Below are positions 43,197 to 54,115 of a DNA stretch of 64,000 nucleotides, one piece after another. A program made the translations under genes and the position numbers. Under the pieces are notes generated by a model. The model saw nothing but the letters and a program-made list of their open reading frames with translations, made no database searches and had not been told where the DNA came from. How positions within the stretch are numbered: position 1 is the first letter of the stretch; the number at the start of each line of letters is the position of its first letter. Source of the stretch: Gastrolobium villosum (taxonomy: Eukaryota > Streptophyta > Magnoliopsida > Fabales > Fabaceae); the NCBI GenBank assembly GCA_032173675.1, contig JAVKPL010011077.1, positions 51,370 to 115,369 on the forward strand, given 5' to 3'.

Positions 43197-44935
43197 ACCC
43201 AAGTGCGCAAGTGCACGCATCAAGTAATAATGGATGTATTAATGCCCAGATTATCATTCCCACGAGGATAAAACTCTAAAGAATGTCTTAAACTATTTTA
43301 TAAAGAATGAAAATGAGAAGAAAATTTAGTGATTGTGTTGTCTGGTCAAACATTCCCTACTGCCTTGACAATGTTCCTCAAAAACAGTAAGTTCAGTCTG
43401 ATGGCAAACAACTATTCGCTTCGTTATATATGTAATCTTTCATGTTAAGAGAAGGTGTGATAATAAACATTGGAGGTTGATAGATACAAGATTAAATAAA
43501 GTGAAAATAAAAACAGTAATAACTATAATCAAGAGACAACAAGGTGGATGGTTTTAAAAACGGTTTTAACACAAGGTGGATGGTTTTAAAAACGGTTTTA
43601 ACACAAGGAACAGATTTGCTGCTCCATTCTTAAATAGTTATTTTCTCTACTCAAGACTTAGCACCTTTTGGCTTTGTCCCAGTTTCTTAACTGCCAACTC
43701 TGATTCATCAGCTCATGGACTAAATGGTTCACAAGTTTTCATATTCCTATGGCTTCCTTGACTCCAACAGGTACTTGATATAGAACCTTAAAATGGACGA
43801 AGTGGCCCCTTATTCCTAAGGTAACCAATAGTGTTGTTGCCAAAACACTACCTTCCCCCCATTGGCTAAGCTGTATGAAATCCCTTCCTTATGGAAGTTC
43901 CTTTCTCAGTATGTGTTCAATTTCCATTGATACACAATGAATATAGCTTACTTAGCCAGAGAAATACAAAAAGCTTCAGTCAAGAGTTTTGAAAATAATT
44001 CTTTAAGAGTTTTGCAGTTTATCCGTTCCACGGACAGTTCAGCCCATGGCTGTTAACTTAAACATAATTATCCTAAGCTGAAGTCCCATAGACCCAAGAT
44101 CCAGTTCAGAGATAACGAATGGAAAGGAAAGAAGAAACACTTATATTAAATCGAAACAAGAAAGGTTACAACAAAATATAAAATGGAGAAGATGGTTGAT
44201 GCTCGTGAGGAGTCTCAAGTGAATGATACAAAATAAGAAGAAATGTTGTCACTTAACTATAATTACAACTATACAAAACTAAACTACTAATAATACTATG
44301 TGATCTCTTCTTAAGGAATTTTGTCCCTTAGGAATTTGATGACGTCTTCGTGTTTGGGACGTCCTATTTATAGGCGGAAGAGTCAGTGGTAGTCTTGTAA
44401 AAATCCCTTGGAGTTGGTTTCTGGGTTGTATGGCTGGGGCGATGGCAACAGTGTTTGGGAGTTTGCAAATTGTTGGATGGGACAGCTTCTGTTGAGATTA
44501 GCCATTTTCTTGCAGTCCCCCATGTCTTGCTATTTTCTCATCCAATGAGAACTCTTTATTCTCTGTTGTTCACGTTTCTGAGTGATTAAGTGGTGCACCG
44601 CCTCTACTTTATGAAGACGTTGTTTCCACGTTTCCTGCAAAGTGACCAGAAGCATTAATGAGTGGAACGGGTGCAATAAATGCTCTCAATCCGTTCCCCT
44701 TTTAATATGTTTTCCAAAGGGTTACGTCATCATCCGTTCCCTCACTGTGTTTTTGTCACAAAAGTGTAAAACAATTGATTTTCATGCTGAAGTTGCTCAT
44801 CAGATGAGGGAACAAATGGTGTTTTTCCATTAAAATGGGTTTAGATGGGAACGAAGTTACATCCCATCATTGATGACCCAAAATATTTTATTCTTTTTTC
44901 CCAAATAATTTGTGAGTGCACTTGCACACACACAG
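43197..44935. repeat. Probable LTR or TIR element, unclassified
   Basis: The left end AAGTGCGCAAGTGCACGCATC and right end GTGAGTGCACTTGCACACAC are imperfect inverse complements. Text near 43200-43280 (CAAGTAATAATGG ... CATTCCCACGAGGATA) has the same style as the start of the gypsy LTR at 2410. No coding motif was recognised. A 32-bp unit (AAGGTGGATGGTTTTAAAAA...) is duplicated in tandem at about 43541-43606. Confidence 0.4.
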
Positions 44936-45590
44936 GTCCGCCACTGCTCTATAATTTATTATTTTCATACACAACATCAAAAGTTATGATAATATGAGAT
45001 GCAGATTGTCCTACCAAAGAGAAATCATTGAAAAATGAGGAAAAGTTCTTGCGCTTAATACTATCCAGAACAATTATTACCAATCGTGGATGTGCTCAAT
45101 CAATAATAAGATATCTTCATATACAGGAATCCATACAACAACAACAACAACAACAGTGATGAGATGCATATTGTCTTACCAAATAGATATGATCGAAAAA
45201 TGAGCCAAAGTTCTTGTGCTCAATATATCCAGGACATTGAACAGCACCCTACAAAGGCAAAAGAAAAAAAAACATGAAAAAGAAAACAAATATGCTCAAA
45301 AAAAACAATTGTGAATAGAGAAGAAAATAAACCTTCTCCTCTATATTAGTCTTCAATACTTTTCATTGATTCAACAATACTACAAAATAAAATCAATTAA
45401 AACACATGAAGAAAAAATTAAATTTTCCGCTTAACATGAAGGAAATAATAAGACTAAATAAAAACGAAAATCAGAAAACATATCTACACCCTTGTATAAT
45501 AATATAAAAATTGTATGGAATTTTTTTTAATTGAGTGTCAATCAGTAGTAATCATTGGAGAGATAAGTTAAGCACATACCAAGCACCTGC
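44936..45590. other. Spacer with a duplicated exon-like block
   Basis: 44995-45072 and 45157-45238 are diverged direct repeats. On the minus strand each holds an open stretch ending before a GT (GTAGGAC and GTAAGAC). The second, after TTTGTAG, reads AVQCPGYIEHKNFGSFFDH. Identity unknown; it may be gene sequence carried by the adjacent Helitron remnant. Confidence 0.35.
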
Positions 45591-45599
45591 TTTACTACA

Positions 45600-46544
45600 A
45601 TTCTACTTTACTCTATCATAGTGTAAGCATCAACCAAGAATTGGTGGAACAATTTTCTTGAGTGATGCAGAACCTAGGACTCCTGTGATCTTATCTGAAG
45701 TCTAAATGAAAAGAATTCCCTCATGCTAATGGTTTGTCTTCCCTTGTTTTACTACAGGAAATTGAAGAATGATGGACATCATCATGATAACCATCTTCAC
45801 CGTATGGAAATAACAAAGGATATTGCAAGCCCAGGTATAATGGATGCTTCACATCTATGCACTACAAAATTCTGTTTTGGGTCTCAACAATGATATCCCT
45901 CTCACCCATTGCGCTATCAATATCTCCAACTATCAAAGCAGCAACCTCAGATGCTTGTGGAAGATTATAAACCCTTCCTTCACTGTCACGCCTTCGTATA
46001 AGCCTCAACCTAACACCATTCAAGGTATCTTCATGGTAACGATCCTTGGCGTATCGGAAAAATGGGTAATACTATTGTGTTTATCTAACATGTCATTCAA
46101 TGACGTCACAATTGTAGGATCCAGTATATCTTCATTGTTTTTAGAACCACAAAGATATTAAAAAAAATTGTTAAATAATATAATGACAAAGAATTTATTA
46201 TAAAAAGAAGAAAGTATTAAAAAATAATAGAAAATGCAATGCCTTAGGCAGCCAAATATGTTGTCAACTTCATGCTCAGTATCATATATATAAAGTTGGG
46301 CAAACTTCGGAGTCTGATGATGAATAGGAAGAAGGCTGCCTATTAAATGATAAACCTGACCTCTAACCCGTAAACAGTAAGGTCTAGAACCTGAATTTAC
46401 TGACCCGTCCACTTTTCCTCCAAAATGTGTGAAGGAAAAAATCATGTTGTATGCTCTTATATTGCGTAAAAAATGACAGCTCGACGCTGTTGAATTACTG
46501 TGTAGTTGAAGCAATGCATCCGAAGCAACTTTTAACAAAGGAAG
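45600..46544 (-). pseudogene. Helitron replicase (N-terminal domain) remnant
   Basis: Minus-strand pieces in order: SSCHFLRNIRAYNMIFSFTHFGGKVDG-type start and YHLIGSLLPIHHQTPKFAQ, then LYIYDTEHEVDN (46544-46245); KNNEDILDPTIVTSLNDMLDKHN, and after frameshifts RYHEDTLNGVRLRLIRRRD and ALIVGDIDSAMGERDIIVE; then LQYPLLFPYGEDGY (to about 45770); and KLFHQFLVDAYTMIE near 45650. This order matches the Helitron helicase-like N-terminal region of plant Helitrons. Several frameshifts and stops. The Rep tyrosine motif, helicase part and element ends were not found. Confidence 0.82.
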
Positions 46545-46739
46545 TGGGAGTTGGATGGTCACTGACTCACAGGTCACTGAATGGTCATACATTTTTATAG
46601 TCATGGAATCTTTATAATTTATTTTATACAAAATGATAATTGTCATTTTTTCATTTAAATTAAAATTTTGAATTCTATTATATTGATTATACATTTTTTT
46701 ACAAAATTAATTTTTATCTTTTATTTTATAATTTTTATA

Positions 46740-46958
46740 GGGTTCACTTTTTCTGCAATTACTGCGAATAAGTTATGCAGTAACCCAATACGACATCATT
46801 TTGAGGCGAGAATCATGGTATTTTTGAAATTTTAATTTATTTCAGGGTTATAATAGTATTTATATTTATAATTTTTTAAGATTTCAATACCAAAATAACG
46901 TCGTTTTAGGAATAAATGCAGATAACTTATCTGCATTAACTGTAGAAACATTTTTCCC
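46740..46958. mobile_element. MITE, relative of 25456-25672
   Basis: 219 bp, ends GGGTTCACTTTTTCTGCA and TGTAGAAACATTTTTCCC, with the shared internal ATAACGTCGTTTTAGG and the AATTTTTTAA-rich middle. The flanks (ATTTTTATA / TTTAAAATA) no longer match well. Confidence 0.7.
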
Positions 46959-47101
46959 TTTAAAATAATACATATATGTTTATTGCCATGAGAAATATGG
47001 GGAAAAAAAAATTAATTTATTGTTTTTTAAATAGAAAATTACTAATTTATGGTAGCTTTGGAAATAATTACGCATTTATTGCACAATATCACCCCCAATT
47101 T

Positions 47102-48089
47102 GGGCGTCACCAATCACGCCCAATTTGGGCATCACTCAAGAGGCCATCACGCCTAATTTAGGAGTCACTCATCAGGTGTTGACAAATGTCACATTTTTTT
47201 TCCCAAAAAAATTTAACAATTTAATCATAAAATTTGTGAAGGCCATAAGCCCATAACTCTTGGCTCGGGTATCCGAATCAGGTAATTTTTTTATTCTACA
47301 TAACTTTTCGAGATCTACATAATGATACCCCAATTTATATATTTTATCTCTCACAAACATAATTTGAATTTGCAACAATGAGACTTTATCTTATAAGCGT
47401 TAGATTGTGACCCAATAAATTAATAATTAATAAGTGTGACCCAATAAATTATAATCGTTACATTGGCAAAAATTAACAGTTAAGATTTAGTAGTAACAAG
47501 TAATAAGAAAAAAGTAGTAATTATTACATTTCCCTTATTTATTTCTATAATAGCGGGAAATAGTGTAGTTTAATATAAAATAAAAAGAAAAGTAATATGA
47601 CAATAACATGCCCCCAAACAATACAATAATATATTTTTTAAAATATTATATTTAATTAAACTCCCAAATCCTAATAGTGTGTTAAATTATTAAAAAATAA
47701 ATAAGAGAACATAATAAAAATAGTAAAAAGATCAATAAAATTGATAAGTAATATAATTTGTATGAATCATTAAATATAACTAGAATAATAATGAAGGTAA
47801 GAGTTCTTATTTTCATATCGGTATAAATTGTCATCATTAATTCCAGACCGCGAATAATAACCCAGAAGCTTATAGCTTATGAATGTTTTTCAAAAATAAA
47901 ATCCTTATTCCTTAGAGATTTAAAATATTTATTTAATTATTTCCTTTATTAATACAGATTTCTCAAATTGATTTTTGAGTTTAAATCACAAATCAAATAT
48001 TTATTTTGCAATAAGTATGTCATTATTTATCTTTATTAATACATGTTATTTCCTCTTGAGTGACGTCCAAATTGGGCGTGATTGGTGAC
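47102..48089. repeat. Inverted-repeat-bounded unit of about 1 kb
   Basis: GCGTCACCAATCACGCCCAA at 47104 is the inverse complement of TTGGGCGTGATTGGTGAC and neighbouring bases at 48061-48089. The left side has about three tandem copies of the CACGCCCAATTTGGGC unit, the right side one. The interior is AT-rich and non-coding. It is a candidate MITE-like element of unknown family ending some 260 bp upstream of the GTE-like gene. Confidence 0.5.
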
Positions 48090-48350
48090 AAATATGTAGG
48101 TGATTACTTGTTGGGTTAATGATTTAGGGTCCACAAGAGGAAGCGGGAATTCTAAAAAAAAAGGAAGCGGGAAAGCAGCACTGACTGTGCAATTAAGATA
48201 GACGCGTTAAGTATGGACCGTTGGATATGGGGCTGTGAAACTATTTAAGTACAACTGCTATACGAGGCTCTGCAGATTTGGTTTATGCTCTATATTTCTT
48301 TCTTTCTTTCTCTGAGTTGAAGTAAGCGAGGAAGGATTTATACAGAGACG

Positions 48351-49499
48351 ATGGCATTCCCAGAATCTCGTGCACCAAAGAAGAAACAACGCCTTAGTTT
48401 GAATTGTGATGTTTATGCTAGTTTTAATGTACCTTTCGAATACTTCTCATTACCAAATATGTCAGGTCTTGAGAAAAAGGATTTGAAACGGAGGTTAAAT
48501 TGGCAACTTGAACAAGTAAGGGAAACTCAGAAGAAAGTTGACAGTATAGACTCGCATATTGTTGGATTATCTCCTTCTAGTGATGTAAGGAGCTGCAGTG
48601 CTGGACAGAAGAGGCCTAGGCTGGAGAGCAGGCATACAAAACTGGAAACATCAGCCCTACATGGTAAGAAAAGGCCCTTACCACGGAATACAAAATTGGA
48701 AACATCAGCCCCACATGGTAAGAAAAGGCCTTTACCAAGACGTAATGGTCCCAAGACAAAGGGAAGTATGTCTGGGCATTTTGAATATGTGAAACCTGCT
48801 ACACTAGTGACTTCATATGCTACATCGATGAAACCATGTGAGACATTACTTAACCATTTGATGTCACATAAATTTGGTTGGGTTTTTAAGACACCAGTTG
48901 ATGTTGTTAAATTGAACATTCCGGATTATTTCACTGTCATCAAACATCCAATGGATTTGGGTACTGTAAAGAGTAGAATAACTTCTGGTGAATATTCAAA
49001 TCCTATGGATTTTGCTGCCGATGTACGGCTGACTTTCTTGAATGCAATTACTTATAATCCACCTTGCAATGATGTACATATCATGGCAGAGACCCTTAGT
49101 AAAGTTTTTGAAAAGAGATGGAAGACTATAGAGAAGAAAATTCCTGCTGTTGATGGTGGCCCATCTCAGCCTTCAAGACCTGTTGCTTGTGTAGAAACTG
49201 AAATTTCAGATCGAATTCCTCCTGCAAAAAAGAAGAAAATATCATCAAATGATACTATTGTCAAGCCAGAGCCTATTAAAAGAATTATCACTGAAGAGGA
49301 GAAGCATAAATTGAGTCTTGAGTTGGAGGAGGCAATGCTTGGAGAGTTGCCTGAAACTATTGTTGATTTCTTGAAAGAGCATAGTTCTGATGCAGGGCAA
49401 ACCAATGATGATGAAATTGAGATTGATATTGATGCTCTTAGTGATGATACCTTATTCAAAATGCAGAAGCTTCTTGATGAGTATATGCTGCAGAAGTAA
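48351..49499 (+). CDS. Bromodomain-NET protein, GTE8/9/10-like, truncated
   Basis: One uninterrupted frame of 382 codons; ATG at 48351 (ACGATGG context) is the first of the frame. The N-terminus KKKQRLSLNCDVYASFNVP with SGLEKKDLKRRL is shared with GTE8/9/10-type proteins. The bromodomain is at about 160-260, with the WVF shelf (177-179), PDYFTVIKHPMDLGT, and the acetyl-lysine-contacting Asn in TYNPPCNDVH (236). A NET domain follows at about 312-378 (ELEEAMLGELPETIVDFL, DIDALSDDTLFKMQKLL). Such proteins read acetylated histones in the nucleus. Family members are usually longer and have introns. Here the TAA at 49497 falls inside a conserved block, since the frame beyond it still reads NLQAKAGQCEVE. 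A 17-residue piece (TKLETSA-HGKKRPLPR) is duplicated at 96-130. It is likely a truncated copy, possibly a retrocopy, with intact binding residues. Confidence 0.85.
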   Translation: MAFPESRAPKKKQRLSLNCDVYASFNVPFEYFSLPNMSGLEKKDLKRRLNWQLEQVRETQKKVDSIDSHIVGLSPSSDVRSCSAGQKRPRLESRHTKLETSALHGKKRPLPRNTKLETSAPHGKKRPLPRRNGPKTKGSMSGHFEYVKPATLVTSYATSMKPCETLLNHLMSHKFGWVFKTPVDVVKLNIPDYFTVIKHPMDLGTVKSRITSGEYSNPMDFAADVRLTFLNAITYNPPCNDVHIMAETLSKVFEKRWKTIEKKIPAVDGGPSQPSRPVACVETEISDRIPPAKKKKISSNDTIVKPEPIKRIITEEEKHKLSLELEEAMLGELPETIVDFLKEHSSDAGQTNDDEIEIDIDALSDDTLFKMQKLLDEYMLQK

Positions 49500-49533
49500 A
49501 ATCTCCAGGCAAAAGCTGGACAGTGTGAAGTGG

Positions 49534-49608
49534 AGTTCTCTCTCTCTCTCTATGTGTGTGGGGGGGGGGGGTGCGGGTGTGGGTGTTGGGGGGGGGGGTG
49601 TGTGTTTG
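49534..49608 (+). repeat. CT/GT microsatellite with long G runs
   Basis: TCTCTCTCTCTCT, then ATGTGTGTG followed by a run of about 12 G, GTGCGGGTGTGGGTGTT, and a second run of about 10 G. Four or more G tracts on the plus strand could form a G-quadruplex in the presumed 3' UTR of the GTE-like gene. Confidence 0.85.
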
Positions 49609-51548
49609 ACTAATTCAATTGTCAAACCATGTGATGTTATTGTGCTGATCTTGCATATCAAATTTAAGATAAACTAGACATTCATAATTTTCTAATTGAA
49701 TAGTTGATGTTCAGTCTTATGCTAAACCCCTATAATAAATATTCTATGAGCTTGATCTGCCTCATGACAACTTTCAATCTAACAGTTGAATTGATGAAAT
49801 TTAACATTTTTAAAGATTTATTCCATGGAGTGTGTTTTTTAAAGATTTATTCCATGGAGTGTGTTAGAGTTTTACAAAGGGTAAGTAGATCCCCATTTTT
49901 TTTTTTGGAAATAACAGATCCCCACTTTATGAGTTAAAATACTGTAATTTTACCTAAAATGACATAATTCTATGTCTTTTAAAAGGACAAATACTAATTG
50001 CTTTGTATAATAATAAAAATAGATCCTCGTGGAAAAGTCATGGCCATAAAAATCAATGTTCATGGGAGAATTCATTAAGATAAATAATGAGAAAATCAAC
50101 AAGCGCTGATTTGTAAGAATAACCATTTATTAAGGGATTGTAGCACTTAGGCAATTAGGCCCACTATCCATCTATGTGTGCCACTGGCACTCACTGTCAC
50201 TAGTTGGGAAACACTAGACTCAAAAATAGTCATCACATACAATAAGCAACTGTCTCCATTCTCATTCGTGATTTACACATGTATGCATTTGACCTTTACG
50301 CTTTATATCTCTTATAAATATTAACTTGAGCCTCGGAGTTTGTAGGAATATCACCCCTCTTGCTCATCGAAGCGCACAAATGAATCACCTACGATCGCTA
50401 TAGGATCTCCGTTAATGGACACCCAAACACAACCTTTCACGTGATTATATTTATGTTCACGTAAACATTGTTATGTACGATAATTCATTTTCACTATATC
50501 ATATATCACAATAGAATTATTAAAAAATTTATTTTATGAAAAAAATAATTGGAAATAGAAATTAAAAGTTATGATTGGTGGAATTGTAAGAATGGTATTT
50601 ATATTTCACTTTCACCCATATAATTTGACATCATGTGAGCGAATCTAGTCGTATAGATATATATATTAATATTGATTATTTTCTAACTATTGATCCTAGT
50701 ACATTCTTTTATCCCAATTGATCTATATTTATCTGACTCAAAACCTCTCACAATATCACATGAGAGAATATATTTCCCCGCTTACACCACATAGAAAGAG
50801 CATCATTAGTAAGCAAAAAGTGAGATAGGTACACTTAGTATATTTTTTATTAAATTTGAAAATATTTTATCCACCTTTTATGATTATTGTCACTTAATTC
50901 CCACATTTTTTATTTTTAATAAAGAAATATATACTCCGCACCAAAAAAAGAAAAGAAAGAAATATATACTTCTGCTATATCAAAGATATGCTAGATAAAG
51001 AGCAAGCATTGTGCTTGAAGCTGAGAATAAGAATATTAAGTTCAATTTGTATTTTTGTTCATTGAAAATGTATTTTTGAATTTAAATTAAGGTAATTATA
51101 ATTAAAATTATAAAAGTATGCATCATTAATTCAAGTACAATATAGAAAAATCAAATTAAATAGAAAATATTTAAAATTTCAAATTAGAAAATGTAATTTT
51201 TTTTCCCGGGAAGGCAACTACTTTAATTCAATGCAGGTTATAAAACTTATTAATTATAAACTAATCGACTCTCGTATAGGGAGAGCCACAACTTATAAGA
51301 GAGTCTTTGTATGCTGCCGAAGAGACAATATCAACATGTGATAGAACCCACCACATGTAAAAAAAATAGTGTTCCAGGTTTATATGCGCGGGTATCACTA
51401 GCCAGGGAACCCGACTAAGTGAACCCGGAAAGACCTTTACCCGGATAGTTGGTCAGTTAATCCACGTATTGGCACCTGAGGTGGGCCCTACCACGATTAC
51501 ATGATGGTATTCACCACTACCCACGTTCAGTATAACTACCTAAGCCAA

Positions 51549-51550
<2 letters not shown>
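49609..51550. other. AT-rich intergenic sequence
   Basis: No gene seen. A 32-bp phrase (TTTTTAAAGATTTATTCCATG...) is duplicated in tandem at about 49807-49865. The more GC-rich block 51380-51530 (AACCCGGAAAGACC, CCCGGATAGTTGG) may be an old repeat, unclassified. Confidence 0.4.

Positions 51551-51611
<61 letters not shown>
51551..51611. repeat. (AT)n microsatellite
   Basis: About 30 perfect AT units. Confidence 0.97.
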
Positions 51612-51614
<3 letters not shown>

Positions 51615-51855
51615 GACAATGGTCTAGGAAACGGACACTCAGAATTAGAAGAAACTATATTGATGTTCGTCGAGAACAAATAGCAACGTAGTTTTTGATG
51701 GCTCTTCACGAAAAAAAGAAAAAGAATCTCCTTCATTAGGAGAGTCAATTAACACATTAATTCTTTCCTCAAAATCTTTTATTTGATGGTGTTTCATATT
51801 TAAGATTATAAATTTAATTATTCCAATTATTATTTAACAAAATTATTTACTATTT

Positions 51856-52042
51856 AAAATTAGGATTTTATGTTTGTTATATTACATAACTGAACTTTAT
51901 TTTCCTACACACATAACAAAGGGGAGAAAGAAAGTGAAATGATGAAAGAGAGACAAAAATATGTGGACCTCATCTTTTTGTTGTGTGTAGGAAAGTGGAG
52001 TTATATTATGTAACATAACAAACATAAAAACCTTAAAATTAT
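51856..52042. mobile_element. Foldback MITE
   Basis: About 60-bp inverted arms: ATTTTATGTTTGTTATATTA ... TTTTCCTACACACATAAC on the left against GTTGTGTGTAGGAAA ... TAACATAACAAACATAAAAA on the right. The short loop has AGAAAGAAAGTGAAATG. The target duplication is not clear. Confidence 0.7.
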
Positions 52043-52735
52043 GTTATAAAAAAAAACCCCCTTGAAATTAACTGATAAGAAGAAATTGCTTCCTCTTAAA
52101 ATTATTTGTATTTTTAACATTACATTTTAATATACTAAATATATATAATATATTGAGAAATAATTTTCAAAATGCATAAACTCTAATGTAGTAATAATAA
52201 TATAAAAAGTGAATATATATAGCTTATATAACTTTTAATTTTTAACTTTTTCATATATTTTATTTGTATTTCTCTTCTTTTTATATTTTATAATATTTTT
52301 GATTTTTATGTATATTTCTAATAAATAAAAAAAAGACTCACTTTATTATCAAAATACGCATTATTAAAATATTTTAAAAATTTTATAATGTTAGTAGAAC
52401 TACAAAAATTGTAATGAGAGAAGCCAATTTCAAAATATGAAAATAGCCTCCATCTCTCTCATTGTCTTTCTCCCGTGCCCATGGCCTGCGTGAGAAAATC
52501 TCCAATGCTCATCTTTGTGATAGACCTTTCTTTAAAAGAAAAACTTAAATACTATTATAATTATGTTTAATTTATGTAAATTTCATTGAAGATATGTTTT
52601 TTATTTTGTATATACTAATAATATTAATATCAATTGAGTTAATATTTATAGTTTAAAGTTTATAAAGTTACTTTAGATAATTTTAGTCTTTAATATTTTT
52701 ACAATGAATGTAGAAAAGTTTCTACATTTACTTCC
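52043..52735. other. AT-rich intergenic sequence
   Basis: No supported gene or element. Confidence 0.35.
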
Positions 52736-52739
52736 AATA

Positions 52740-52960
52740 AAATTTCTCTATGAACGCCTTCTCAAACTCCCTCCAGCCTGCGGTAAGATTTAACCATTTC
52801 CTACCTTGATACCTGTTGATGTTGAACGCACTCCGTTTGAGCCCTCTCACAACTTACTTGTATTTTTTATCTTCATTGATTCCTTCGATATGGAAATATT
52901 GTTCCAAATCAAGCAGCCATCCCCAAGCTTCGTGATCTCCTCCTTCTCCAAAGAATTTTG
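52740..52960 (-). pseudogene. LTR-retrotransposon gag remnant
   Basis: The minus strand reads FTSVPKFFGEGGDHEAWGWL followed by DLEQYFHIEGINEDKKYK, a stop, VVRGLKRSAFN, and WREFEKAFIE. This is the start of the retrotransposon gag domain of a plant LTR element, with stops and gaps. A tRNA-iMet-type primer site lies close by at 53041-53054. Confidence 0.75.
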
Positions 52961-53040
52961 GAACACTTGTGAATCTGTATTTCAATTTTTTTTTTTTTTT
53001 CAGATCTGTGGATCAAAGAGCACTCCCAGGATTGTAGTGC

Positions 53041-53055
53041 TTTGATACCAAATTG
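53041..53055 (-). other. Primer-binding site, iMet type, with adjoining LTR
   Basis: Minus strand TTTGGTATCAAAGCAC resembles the iMet primer site TGGTATCAGAGC with one change. Immediately to the right on the plus strand an LTR-like TTGATGGAACCC begins and may extend into 53060-53650; its far end was not determined. Confidence 0.6.
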
Positions 53056-53940
53056 ATGGAACCCAAAAACTTATAACTATGTATTTACTAAATCAAGAGA
53101 TTACAAACACTAATTCAAGATAAAATGCTGAAATTAAACACCAAAAGACCTCACTCACTCTAAAGCGAATATACTTAGATCAAAGAGATCCAAAGAGATC
53201 CTTTCCCAAAACCCCACTCAAATATTATGAATAAAATGCATGCCTACACTACCACACTACCTACCTTTTATCCTATACTTTAGGAATATTCTAGAATAAT
53301 TTCGATAACAAACTAACTAATTCCCAACCGCCATTTTAATGAATCTTTTCTAAGCAAGAAAAATCCTATGCGGCTATACCCTTTAATGTCAAAGAAAATC
53401 CTTCAAATATGTTTTTGATGATCTCCTTTCTAGTTTCTATTATTCTTTGATCCTTTGGCTTCTTCCCTCCTTAGAAAGTTATGCTCTCCAACGATGACCA
53501 ATCATCCTGTTCAGAAAGGCCCTTTAAATGTACATGAGTCTGTCTTGTAAATGACATGGGCATGGAGCTTGAACATGTAGTCATCAACAACATGCGATCA
53601 GGACCAAATTGTGCCTATCAATTTATGATTTAATATCCTTAGTCATTACAAATCTTCGTCCTCCACACTAGTAGCCATCTATTTCCTTTAGCTTGTATCG
53701 AACAAGTTGTATAATCTTATTCTCTTTCATGTCTTGAGATGTCCCCAAGTGTGCTGCAATGATTTCAGAATATATTCTGCTATATATTGTAAACTCGAAT
53801 GTCATCTCCATCTCATTGATTCCATTTATTGGAACGACTTGGTGATAATTCTCATAGCTGCTTTCAAATGGAAAAGGGCATAGTCTCTTCATTTTACTAA
53901 ATTGTTTAATAAAGCGTATTGTAAGAAAATAAGAATTTTA
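53056..53940. other. Probable LTR remnant and spacer
   Basis: Left part likely LTR of the element whose primer site is at 53041. No coding sequence with recognisable motifs; an open frame at 53668-53892 has none. Confidence 0.4.
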
Positions 53941-53944
53941 TTTT

Positions 53945-54115
53945 TCTGGATAAAATACAACCTCCACCGGAGGTAATCTTATTCGAGTGGGGAACAGTCA
54001 CATAATGGTGGAGCTAGCTCTCCCAAAGAGGATTTTTTGCTTTCACAAGGACTTAAATCCAAGACCTTGCTTAAGCGGAATCAAACATGTATCACTTGAA
54101 TCAACCCTATTTGGT
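53945..54115 (-). mobile_element. tRNA-derived SINE
   Basis: The minus strand reads GGGTTGATTCAAGTGATACATG (box A region) and AAGGTCTTGGATTTAAGTCC (decayed box B), then TTGTGAAAGCAAAAAATCC and a GC-richer body to TTACCTCCGGTGGAGG. The pattern fits a plant tRNA-derived SINE with a mutated box B. Confidence 0.6.

Noticed and set aside
46158..46694. A 178-residue host gene on the minus strand
   Set aside because: The middle is a Helitron replicase segment; the ends are AT-rich read-through.
51501..51748. Ile/Tyr repeat peptides on both strands
   Set aside because: They are translations of an (AT)n microsatellite.
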